Of a DNA stretch of 8,543 nt, positions 1-6,588 are shown piece after piece (position 1 is the first letter of the stretch; each line of letters begins with the position of its first letter). This DNA comes from an uncultured Pseudomonadota bacterium (GTDB lineage Bacteria > Myxococcota_A > UBA9042 > CAIXZC01). Below the pieces are notes generated by a model that saw only the letters and a program-made list of their open reading frames with translations, ran no database searches and was not told the DNA's origin. The translations under genes and the position numbers were made by a program. The DNA lies in contig CALGBT010000173.1 in NCBI GenBank assembly GCA_937884235.1, forward strand, positions 1-8,543. Direction: 5' to 3'.

Positions 1-1712
1 TCCGCGGCGGAATCTCCATCGAGAAGAAGTCAGAACTACAGAAGAAGGCTGCTGATGTCTCATGCAGCGCCGATGATGCATGCCGTGCGGCTGTCCATCC
101 AGATGCGACCTGTGATTGCACCAAGGACGTGGATAGTGGTGGCAAGAAGCTACCGGTATGCGCCAACAACGTCACGAGCGTGTGCACCGTCACTGCCCCC
201 GTCTTCATCGCCCTCTTTGAGGTTGGCAAGTTCAACAAGCTGCCCGTTCCGTCGGCAGCGTTGAAGCTTGAGGCCAATAAGCAGTCCTGCGAAGCGGACG
301 CCGATTGCGTTGGTGTCCACAAGGCAGCCTCCTGCAATCAAGAGTTGGGCTATTGCACGGTGGAGGGACTCTTTCCTTTCAGTGCCTCGCGAGCACGTGC
401 CTTCCATACGGCCCAGGTTGCAGGTGATGGCAAGGTTCTCTTTGCCGGCGGTTTCAACCGCCAGCGCACGTCCGATGACACCTACTTTGCTGGGGCGCCA
501 TTCTTTGAAGCCTATAACCCCTATACGGGACTCTTCGAAGCACCGACGGTGCAGGAGAACTACGGTGGGCAGAACGTCGGTCTCCATTGTTCAGTGCTGC
601 TGGGCGATGACCGTCTGGTCTTGACCGGTGGCATCAGTGAACTGAAGCTTGGATATGAGTTGAGCGATGACCTCACAATGCGTTGGCAGATCCCTCATGA
701 ATTCAGTTGTCCTGACGGTGACTGCATCAACTTCTCCCGTAGCATTGTTGCGGCCAACTTGACCTCCGGCAGCGTGGTTCAAGGAATGCTGAACACCCGG
801 CTGCTCTTCCATCGCAGCGGCTACGTCCTGCGGGGTGCAGATGATTTTGTCCTGGTCACCGGTGGTCTTACTTTCTCGGATGCCGCCAAGGCCGCTCCCT
901 TTAATCAACATATTCTCTGTACGGCAGCTGACATACTGGCCGATGATCCCAACATGTCCTGCGCAGTGAGCCAGAATGCTGACACCTTCCCGCCCCGCTT
1001 CGCCCACGCTGATGCCTGTCTGGTGGGCGGCGAGATGGGAGACCCCTGTGATGAGTACATGACCTTTGGCGGTGTCAACGAAGGTGAACCGCCCGGAGAG
1101 GTTTTCTCGTCCAGCGCGGATCCGTTCAACACCCTCCTGGCATTCTCGGATACCACGAGCCTGGCCAAAGCCCACCTCTCTGAGCTAGCTCGGGTGGAGA
1201 CCAACGACAGTGAACCCGCCAAGCTCTATTCTTTTGGTGGTGTCAACGGCATCACTACTTCGAATATGGGTGACAAGGGCTTGCTGCTGGTGGACTTTCC
1301 GGCCCCGGCGATGCAGCCTGCTCAGATCAACGTCAACCTCAATGAAACCAACTACAGCATGACCCCCGGCGCCTTGGACCTGACGGCCCTCGACCACGCT
1401 GATGAGGTCTACCGCCTCTTCCACACTGTAACGGTGCTGGAAGGTGGCCGGATTATGTTGTCGGGTGGTTTGGGTGCTGACAGCTTGCCCTCCAAGTCAG
1501 TCCTCTTCTTTGAGGAACCGGCGACCCACGCGCTAACCTACATTGCTAAGGCGAGCATGCGTGAAGCGCGCTTCGGACATACTGCCACTGTCATTGAGCA
1601 CGGCTTGCTAAAGGGTGCGGTGCTCGTCGTGGGTGGATTCAATATTGCCGATACCGAATCCGGTGCGATCCAGTTCGCTGACGGGGCGGAGATCTACATT
1701 CCCAATTTCTAG
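1..1712 (+). CDS. Secreted cysteine-rich kelch-repeat (galactose-oxidase-like propeller) protein, 5'-partial
   Basis: The reading frame is open from base 3 to a TAG at 1710-1712, giving 569 residues; the true start and any signal peptide lie upstream of the window. The first ~120 residues are cysteine-rich (Cys at about 21, 27, 37, 39, 53, 61, 96, 102, 111, 118), in spacings like the small disulfide modules common in myxobacterial-type secreted proteins. After this come seven kelch-like units, each with a hydrophobic strand ending in Gly-Gly (about residues 149, 209, 287, 356, 412, 488, 544), for example KVLFAGGFN, RIMLSGGLG and VLVVGGFN, often preceded by H-(T/S)-hydrophobic strands. This fits a seven-bladed beta-propeller. 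Further cysteine pairs sit in loops between blades (SCPDGDC, for instance), which argues for an extracytoplasmic location. No catalytic residues are recognisable, so binding or a structural surface role is more likely than an enzyme. The downstream gene starts 3 bp after the stop. The family call is good; the specific function is unknown. Confidence 0.8.
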   Translation, partial: RGGISIEKKSELQKKAADVSCSADDACRAAVHPDATCDCTKDVDSGGKKLPVCANNVTSVCTVTAPVFIALFEVGKFNKLPVPSAALKLEANKQSCEADADCVGVHKAASCNQELGYCTVEGLFPFSASRARAFHTAQVAGDGKVLFAGGFNRQRTSDDTYFAGAPFFEAYNPYTGLFEAPTVQENYGGQNVGLHCSVLLGDDRLVLTGGISELKLGYELSDDLTMRWQIPHEFSCPDGDCINFSRSIVAANLTSGSVVQGMLNTRLLFHRSGYVLRGADDFVLVTGGLTFSDAAKAAPFNQHILCTAADILADDPNMSCAVSQNADTFPPRFAHADACLVGGEMGDPCDEYMTFGGVNEGEPPGEVFSSSADPFNTLLAFSDTTSLAKAHLSELARVETNDSEPAKLYSFGGVNGITTSNMGDKGLLLVDFPAPAMQPAQINVNLNETNYSMTPGALDLTALDHADEVYRLFHTVTVLEGGRIMLSGGLGADSLPSKSVLFFEEPATHALTYIAKASMREARFGHTATVIEHGLLKGAVLVVGGFNIADTESGAIQFADGAEIYIPNF

Positions 1713-1715
1713 CCA

Positions 1716-3839
1716 ATGCGCTGGCGCTCCCTTTACGTCGCATTAGTCTGCTTCACTCTTGCTCCCCTTGCCTGGCTCGCCAACGGCACGCCATTTCTCA
1801 AGGATTCTGGAGAACTCACTTCTTCATTGTGGAACGGCGGCATCGCCCATCCCACTGGCTTCGCTCTCCAGCACGTGGTGGCAGGGATTTTCCGGGCAAT
1901 GCCCCTGGGTTCTGCCAGCCTGCGAATGTCGTGGATAAGCGTCATTGCCGCGGGTTTCGTGGTCTTGCTTACGGGACTGACGGTATCGTTGCTGGTGCGT
2001 CGGCAGGAAGGAGTTGGTGGCACCAGCATCGCAGGAATCCTGACGGGGACAGCGCTGCTGCTCACTGATGTTACGTGGTTTCACACCGTCAATGTGGAAG
2101 TCTACCTGCCTTCTCTCGCCCTCGGTGCGTTGCTGGTCTACCTCTCTCTGCGGGCGACGGCAGAATCGGGGCGGGGATTCTGGCACCTCTTCTGCCTTGT
2201 AGGTGGACTGGGGCTGGGCCTGCACGTTACAGTCGTTGGCGTGGCCTGCATCGGGGCTGCAGGAGTGGTGGCCCATAGATTGAGCAGGGCGCCAGAGGCG
2301 CGGACGCAGAGCTTCCGGGCGCTCCTCTTCCCCGGCGTGCTTTTCGCAGCAGCGGGGGCTCTCGTCGTCCTCTATCTGCCAATGCGTGCTGTGGCCGTAC
2401 CACTTCGAATGTGGGCCGACGTCGGCACTATCGAGGGCTTTGTCGGACATCTCTCAGGCCAGTCTATCCGCTCCTCTTTTGCTGGCACGATGTTGGCCAC
2501 GGGGGGCGCATCCTGGGTGCATTTGCAGGTATACAGTGGGCAGATCTTGAGCATGACTGCCTCGTGGATGCCCCTGGTATTGGTAGGAGCCTGGGCTGTT
2601 GCCACCCGGCGGCCAGGGACCGCCTTGCTGCTCCTGGCCTGGTTGGGCATGGACGCAGTGTTCGCCGTATATGTCAACCCCATGGGCCTCAGGGAGAAAC
2701 AGACCTCGTTACTATCGCTTTTCGTGCTGGCGCTGTTGGCAGGGGCCGGAGGCGCCTTTGTGGCCGACCTCGCGTTGCGCACGAGAAGTGCCTACCGCAC
2801 CTTGCTGGTGCCGGTGGCACTCGTAGTGACCATGGGCCTGCTGGTGGTGAGCCCGGTTGGCAGTCTGAGCCCGGCGGAACGACGTTCACGGGCCGGTGGG
2901 CACGGCTACGGCATGGTTCGTGGAGCCTTTTCCGGCCTGGGACCCGACGGCTTGATGGTGACGTCGCAGGACGACCTCAGTGCGCTCACACTCTACTTCG
3001 CCGAGGTGGAGCATCGTCGCCCGGACGTCGTGCACATCATCAAGCATTATATTTGCGATGCTGCTTTTCGTGGCGGGGTAGGGCGGCGGAATCGCGACGG
3101 AGTTGTCTTCGGGATGTGGAATGAGGCTGCGAGAAGCTGCACCGGGGGCGGCGAGGCGGAGGTGACGGCAACGTGGCGGGAGTTGCTGGCGGCTTTGGCC
3201 ACGCTGGCGCCACCCATGCGTTGGGAGCTGGGAGATGGTGGGTTGGACCGGGCATTGCAATCGCAGCTGGTACCAGATTACCCCGTCTTCGAAGTTCGCT
3301 GGGGTTTGACCGAGGACGAACAGAGGTTTCGTACAGAGGCGTTCGTTTCCCAGATGGTCGGCAGCGACAAACAGCTTGCTGCCCATTTTGCTGATGACAT
3401 TTCCCGGAGTGTGATATCCGAGTTCTTCCGCCTGACCGGTACGTTTCTGCTTAACGGGGCGAGTGACAGGGTTGTCTCCGCGGCGGATTGCGAGCTGCTG
3501 CTGGCATCGGTTCGGCTAGACTCTGGGAACTGCCGGGGCTGGAACAACCTCGGTATCTGCATAATCCTGGCCGGCTCGCTTGAAGAGGGCCTGGAGGCCT
3601 TCGTGGCAGGCAAGGAAACATGTCCGCGCTACGTGCGAGTACGCCTCAGCGAGTTGCGTTACCTGCTACGGACCGGGCACTACGATGCTGCTCGTTTGGC
3701 CCTTGCCGAGTTGACGGAAGGGTTCTCTGTCGCTGAGTGGGGCAATGCCATCGAAGGTATGCGAGAGGCCGCGCAGGGGGCGGGTGATGCCAGGGCCCTT
3801 GAGGTTCTTGGAGAAGGGTCTCGGTCAGGGGTTCCGTGA
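1716..3839 (+). CDS. DUF2723 multi-pass membrane protein (O-mannosyltransferase/TMEM260-like) with C-terminal TPR region
   Basis: This complete 707-residue protein starts at the first ATG, 3 bp after the kelch gene stop. No strong Shine-Dalgarno is visible, so translational coupling is likely. The N-terminal ~380 residues hold about ten hydrophobic segments (roughly 5-22, 72-94, 104-121, 129-146, 155-186, 203-222, 275-296, 302-319, 331-351, 362-380). Signature DUF2723 motifs are present: DSGEL at 30-34 in the first external loop, IAHPTGF at 43-49, VEVYLPSL at 127-134, GLGLGLHVT at 164-172, and NPMGLREKQ at 321-329. By analogy with the PMT superfamily the acidic loop is the catalytic site and the donor a lipid-linked sugar; neither is proven for bacterial members. 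Residues ~390-580 form a soluble domain, and ~600-690 contain a TPR-like helix pair (WNNLGICIILAGSLEEGLEAF). Eukaryotic TMEM260, an O-mannosyltransferase, also belongs to this family. The 3' end overlaps the convergent peptidase gene by 15 bp. Confidence 0.82.
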   Translation: MRWRSLYVALVCFTLAPLAWLANGTPFLKDSGELTSSLWNGGIAHPTGFALQHVVAGIFRAMPLGSASLRMSWISVIAAGFVVLLTGLTVSLLVRRQEGVGGTSIAGILTGTALLLTDVTWFHTVNVEVYLPSLALGALLVYLSLRATAESGRGFWHLFCLVGGLGLGLHVTVVGVACIGAAGVVAHRLSRAPEARTQSFRALLFPGVLFAAAGALVVLYLPMRAVAVPLRMWADVGTIEGFVGHLSGQSIRSSFAGTMLATGGASWVHLQVYSGQILSMTASWMPLVLVGAWAVATRRPGTALLLLAWLGMDAVFAVYVNPMGLREKQTSLLSLFVLALLAGAGGAFVADLALRTRSAYRTLLVPVALVVTMGLLVVSPVGSLSPAERRSRAGGHGYGMVRGAFSGLGPDGLMVTSQDDLSALTLYFAEVEHRRPDVVHIIKHYICDAAFRGGVGRRNRDGVVFGMWNEAARSCTGGGEAEVTATWRELLAALATLAPPMRWELGDGGLDRALQSQLVPDYPVFEVRWGLTEDEQRFRTEAFVSQMVGSDKQLAAHFADDISRSVISEFFRLTGTFLLNGASDRVVSAADCELLLASVRLDSGNCRGWNNLGICIILAGSLEEGLEAFVAGKETCPRYVRVRLSELRYLLRTGHYDAARLALAELTEGFSVAEWGNAIEGMREAAQGAGDARALEVLGEGSRSGVP

Positions 3840-4739
3840 ACGGTATTCCCATTCGGCGCTGTCGTCTTCGGCCAAGGAGGCGCTGCGCCTGCGCCGCCTG
3901 AGCCGGGTTCCCAACGCGGCGAGCATGAGTAGTGCGGCCCCCCCCCAGATAATCCATGAATCGGTGAGAGACTTGAGCCAACCGTAGTTGCCCAGGGTCG
4001 CTTTCCATTCGACCTCGGCGGCGGCCAGGGGCAATCCGAAGACGTCCAGGAAGGCCTGCTTGAAGTCGCTGGAACGGGAAAGCGTAGAGACGAAGCGTGC
4101 CATTTTCTTTTCGCCAAACTCGTTCACCAGATAGCTGACGAAGAGTCCGCTTTGGGCATAGGCCAGTCCTCGTCCCTCGGTGGAATCAGGAAAAACCCTG
4201 GCGATGCGGTCCAAAGAGAGCGCGTTGTCGTTGATGGAGGCTGCCGCCACCTTCTCGAAGCGCTCAATGAGATTCTGGCGGGCCTGGACAATGGCCATGC
4301 CTTCGATGAACCATCGGGGAGGCCGGCGTTTGACGGCTTGAAGGAGCAGAATGTGTGAGACCTCGTGCTCGAAGGTCTCCTCGATGGTCAGCAAGATGTC
4401 TTTGTCGACGCGTAAGATTATCAATTGCAGGTCTGCGTATGCCACGCCCGCAGCCCAGTCAATGTGAGCCTCATGCGGTTGAAGGTCCAGGAACTGCTCT
4501 TCCGAGCGTGCGATCTGTACTTTGATGACCCCTTCGAAGCAGGGCTGAATAAGGCGGCAGTGCTGCTTTCGGACCGCTTCGGCTGAGTCTGCGAGGTGCT
4601 TCGCCACTTTCCTCTGCTGGGACGGGAATTCGAAGCTGAAGTGCGGGGTCTCAAGGACGGAAGGAGAACCAGCCTGGCTGATTGCGGGCATGACGGCCAG
4701 CAGAAGACAGACCATTAGTCCGCGCTGCAATGAGGTCAC
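3825..4739 (-). CDS. Membrane-anchored HExxH metallopeptidase, peptidase MA-like family
   Basis: The product is a predicted zinc metallopeptidase of 304 residues. A longer start (GTG at 4745) is open, but the GTG at 4739 has GGAGG five bases upstream and overlaps the preceding TGA as GTGA, so I chose 4739. Residues 1-23 are a signal peptide (basic N-terminus, hydrophobic MVCLLLAVMPAI, then SQA before G). The zinc motif HEVSH lies at about 125-129, followed by WFIEGMA with the likely third ligand Glu146, the gluzincin arrangement seen in peptidase MA-like domains. Two cysteines (about 61 and 67) may form a disulfide. A transmembrane helix at about 261-278 is followed by Arg-rich residues and a short acidic cytoplasmic tail, so the catalytic domain should face the periplasm. 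The substrate is unknown. The codons for the anchor contain a G9 run. The gene is translationally coupled to the tonB-like gene and its end overlaps the convergent DUF2723 gene. Confidence 0.82.
   Translation of the reverse strand: MTSLQRGLMVCLLLAVMPAISQAGSPSVLETPHFSFEFPSQQRKVAKHLADSAEAVRKQHCRLIQPCFEGVIKVQIARSEEQFLDLQPHEAHIDWAAGVAYADLQLIILRVDKDILLTIEETFEHEVSHILLLQAVKRRPPRWFIEGMAIVQARQNLIERFEKVAAASINDNALSLDRIARVFPDSTEGRGLAYAQSGLFVSYLVNEFGEKKMARFVSTLSRSSDFKQAFLDVFGLPLAAAEVEWKATLGNYGWLKSLTDSWIIWGGAALLMLAALGTRLRRRRRSASLAEDDSAEWEYRSRNP
3938..3946 (-). repeat. G9 homopolymer in the peptidase membrane-anchor codons
   Basis: Nine consecutive C on the plus strand are nine G in the coding strand, covering TGG GGG GGG GCC (Trp-Gly-Gly-Ala, about residues 265-268) at the start of the C-terminal membrane helix. 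Both Gly codons use GGG. A gain or loss of one G would shift the frame inside the anchor. The two alternative frames stay open to about 3646 and 3680, giving basic, non-hydrophobic tails. Confidence 0.9.
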
Positions 4740-5857
4740 TGCCACCTCCAGAAAAACTGCTGTCGAGAGGAGGCGATGAGGAACGCGAAGCCGAAATCGA
4801 AGCGGATCTTTCCATCCTCGCTGGCTAGACCAGTAGGCGGGTTGAGGAAAGGTCCGGCCGCGCCAAAAGCGCGCAGGGCTTCGTTGTCGAGAAACTTCAG
4901 CCCAGAGGGAGAGGTGATAGTCGTATCGAGAATGTAGCCGCGATCGTCGAGTACTACCCGGAGAACGGTGTAGCGGTCCTTATGGCCGTACAGCTCGCCG
5001 GTGGGGTCTCGCAGGCGATAGGTCCGATTGGGGTCCCATTGCCGCCTAACCCCTTGCTTGACCCGTTCAAAGAAGCCGGCATAGCGATAGGGCACTGTAT
5101 TGAGCAGGTTGGTCTCGCCGGTTTTTTCAATGTCTGGAACGAAATCGTCCGATGCGAAGGGGGCAGCCGAGGGCTGATACTTGGCAACGGGATCAAATCC
5201 AGCCAGTTCTGGTGCGATCAGAGCGTAGCCGTCATCGCCGTTGTGAGGCTCACCGACAGCAGGCTCTGAACCCTCCGGTGAATATTCGCTGCCCAGTTCT
5301 GAGGCTTCCGTGCCGGCCTGATCAGTGGTGCGCAAGAAGTCCTTTGCGTTGGTCCCCTGCCGTGCCTGCGGGCGCTGTTCCGGCTGAATCTCCGGTTTGA
5401 ACTTCTGGGGCACCTTCTGGTCTTGGGATGGTCGAGCGGCCTTGATCTCCTCCTTGACTTTGACCGCATAGCGGGAGGCGTAGCGGGCCTCGTCAGGCAT
5501 CAATTCCTGCTCCGGTGGTGCCATGGTCACAACCTGACCGACGGGTGTTTCGGTGCCGTCAGGCACGATGTCGGGTAGTTCCGTCTCTTCATCCTCCGCC
5601 AGTGCCCACAGGTCTTGCACCGGCAAGGCGGCCTCGGCGGCAAGCTGCTCACTGGGGTCGGCAGGCTCGGGCTCGAGGACCAGGACGGGATCAACGCCCA
5701 CCGACTTGAAATCAACGTCTGAGACGGAGGCTTCGATGACATAGTAAATGAGTGCACCCAAGGGAATCTGCAGCAGCAACGCGACCACTCCGGCGATTAG
5801 CCAGCGGCGGCGAGCATCGTTTTTTGGCTCAGATTTTGGGCGCCATCTACTTCGCAC
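4736..5857 (-). CDS. TonB-like energy transducer protein with long acidic periplasmic arm
   Basis: The protein has 373 residues and the usual TonB topology: a short basic cytoplasmic N-terminus, one membrane helix (about 19-41), a long acidic, proline-containing periplasmic region (about 42-250), and a C-terminal TonB domain (about 255-364). The C-terminal domain shows RYAGFFERVKQGVRRQWDP, then YTVLRVVLDDRGYILDTTI, SGLKFLDNEALRAF and a final FDFGFAFLI strand, which matches the TonB_C pattern. A middle segment, PDEARYASRYAVKVKEEIKA at about 121-140, resembles a region I recall from delta-proteobacterial TonB-family proteins. Family members couple inner-membrane proton-motive force, via ExbB/ExbD, to outer-membrane receptors or other envelope machines; no ExbB, ExbD or receptor gene lies in the window. 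The GTG start is supported by GGGAGGG eight bases upstream and by the promoter just before it. TonB-type domain architecture is clear; the partner is not. The stop overlaps the peptidase start. Confidence 0.82.
   Translation of the reverse strand: MRSRWRPKSEPKNDARRRWLIAGVVALLLQIPLGALIYYVIEASVSDVDFKSVGVDPVLVLEPEPADPSEQLAAEAALPVQDLWALAEDEETELPDIVPDGTETPVGQVVTMAPPEQELMPDEARYASRYAVKVKEEIKAARPSQDQKVPQKFKPEIQPEQRPQARQGTNAKDFLRTTDQAGTEASELGSEYSPEGSEPAVGEPHNGDDGYALIAPELAGFDPVAKYQPSAAPFASDDFVPDIEKTGETNLLNTVPYRYAGFFERVKQGVRRQWDPNRTYRLRDPTGELYGHKDRYTVLRVVLDDRGYILDTTITSPSGLKFLDNEALRAFGAAGPFLNPPTGLASEDGKIRFDFGFAFLIASSRQQFFWRWQ
4745..4749 (-). promoter_or_regulatory. Ribosome binding site deciding the peptidase start
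   Basis: GGAGG (coding strand) ends five bases before GTG at 4739, inside the last codons of the tonB-like gene. It favours the 4739 start over the in-frame GTG at 4745, which overlaps the first base of this site and has no Shine-Dalgarno of its own. Confidence 0.7.
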
Positions 5858-5865
5858 GGCGAGAA

Positions 5866-5872
5866 CCCTCCC
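5866..5872 (-). promoter_or_regulatory. Ribosome binding site of the tonB-like gene
   Basis: GGGAGGG (coding strand) is followed by an eight-base spacer and the GTG start at 5857. This is a strong Shine-Dalgarno. It overlaps an ATG in another frame at 5872-5874, which is not used by any long frame. Confidence 0.7.
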
Positions 5873-5885
5873 ATGGTGCTCTGCA

Positions 5886-5900
5886 GACCAGTATATGGTC
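5886..5900. promoter_or_regulatory. 15-bp inverted repeat covering the -10 element (operator candidate)
   Basis: GACCA and TGGTC flank a five-base centre (GTATA on the plus strand), and the -10 hexamer lies within the repeat. Perfect five-base arms in this position fit a dimeric repressor site, but short arms can arise by chance and no regulator gene is nearby. Confidence 0.35.
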
Positions 5901-5918
5901 GGGTGGAGGCACCGTCAA
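5890..5918 (-). promoter_or_regulatory. Sigma70-type promoter for the tonB-like/peptidase operon
   Basis: On the minus strand TTGACG (5918-5913) and TATACT (5895-5890) are separated by exactly 17 bp. Each differs from the housekeeping consensus (TTGACA, TATAAT) by one base. Transcription would start near 5883, giving a leader of about 26 bases that includes the Shine-Dalgarno of the tonB-like gene. The position, directly before a gene and in the only sizeable gap of the window, supports a real promoter. It would let the pair be expressed independently of dnaX-recR. Confidence 0.72.
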
Positions 5919-5930
5919 CCGCACCAGAGA

Positions 5931-5948
5931 TGGCAACGCGCCTTGCCA
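5931..5948. other. Perfect 6-bp stem hairpin between recR and the tonB-like promoter
   Basis: TGGCAA (5931-5936) and TTGCCA (5943-5948) form a perfect stem with a six-base loop, 30 bp downstream of the recR stop and just upstream of the -35 of the next promoter. In the recR direction it is not followed by a T run, so it would be at best a weak or factor-assisted terminator. It could also be a protein-binding palindrome. Confidence 0.35.
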
Positions 5949-5978
5949 AATACTAACCGGTGAAGGCCACAGTTTGTT

Positions 5979-6584
5979 TCAGAAATCTTTACGGTCCTGG
6001 AAAGCGCGAGTTAGCGTCATGTGGTCCAGATATTCGATGCTGCCTCCCACCGGGACGCCGGAGGCCAGCCGCGTCACCCGGGCCCCGGCCTTGGCAAGAA
6101 TCCTTGAAAGGTAGGTGGCGGTTGTTTCGCCGTCAGTGGTGGAAGGCGTTGCCAGCACGACCTCCACGATCTGCTCGGCCTTGACGCGAGCCATGAGGCG
6201 GTCGATGTGCAGTTCCTCGGGGCCAATGCCTTTAAGCGGAGAGAGGAGCTTGTGCAGGACGAAGTAACGGCCATTGAAGAGACCGGCACTCTCCAGCGCG
6301 ATAACATCGCCGAATCCTTCGACGATACAGATGCGCCCATCGGCTCGGCGTGGGTCAGCGCAGATGTCACAGGCACCAGGGTTCTCTGTGAGGGCAAAGC
6401 AGCGGTCACAGAGTCTTACGCTCTGGGCCACATCGGTAACCGCGGATGCTACCTCCAGCAGAGTTTCCCCGCCGGCGCGCACCAGGTGAAGTGCGTAGCG
6501 CATGGCAGTGCGGTTGCCTACGCCCGGCAGCTTTGAGAGGACCTTGATGAGGCGTTGAATTGTGCGGGGAAGAGTCTCTGCCAT
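5979..6584 (-). CDS. recR: Recombination mediator protein RecR
   Basis: RecR acts with RecF/RecO to load RecA at single-stranded gaps in the cytoplasm. The 201-residue length matches the family. Domains in order: helix-hairpin-helix LPGVGNRTAMRYALHL at about 19-34; a four-cysteine zinc site (Cys59, 62, 72, 75); a Toprim domain from about 85 with ICIVEGFGDV (Glu89) and later ATPSTTDGETTA; and the C-terminal GVPVGGSIEYLDHMTL motif at about 176-190. The start is the ATG at 6584, beginning MAETLPRTIQ, with AGGA eight bases upstream. The frame is open upstream to 6785, but those codons lie over dnaX and have no RecR-like sequence. The gene begins 4 bp after the dnaX stop, so the two are surely co-transcribed and probably coupled. 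There is no ybaB/ebfC gene between them. Confidence 0.96.
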   Translation of the reverse strand: MAETLPRTIQRLIKVLSKLPGVGNRTAMRYALHLVRAGGETLLEVASAVTDVAQSVRLCDRCFALTENPGACDICADPRRADGRICIVEGFGDVIALESAGLFNGRYFVLHKLLSPLKGIGPEELHIDRLMARVKAEQIVEVVLATPSTTDGETTATYLSRILAKAGARVTRLASGVPVGGSIEYLDHMTLTRAFQDRKDF

Positions 6585-6588
6585 TGTT

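Noticed and set aside
591..1175. 194-codon open frame on the minus strand opposite the kelch gene
   Set aside because: No domain or ribosome binding site is recognisable, and the opposite strand shows regular kelch repeats.
1824..2450. 208-codon open frame on the minus strand opposite the DUF2723 gene
   Set aside because: Its product is low-complexity, rich in Arg, Gln and His, and has no recognisable domain, while the plus strand carries a clear membrane protein.
2411..3124. 237-codon open frame on the plus strand within the DUF2723 gene
   Set aside because: It is a shifted frame of the real gene, rich in Arg, Gly and His, typical of GC-rich shadows.
3796..3818. CCCTT/AAGGG inverted repeat near the convergent gene ends as a terminator
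   Set aside because: The stem is only five base pairs with a 13-base loop and no T run on either strand.
4740..4745. GTG at 4745 as start of the peptidase gene
   Set aside because: It overlaps the GGAGG that serves the next GTG (4739) and has no ribosome binding site of its own; 4739 also gives the classic GTGA overlap.
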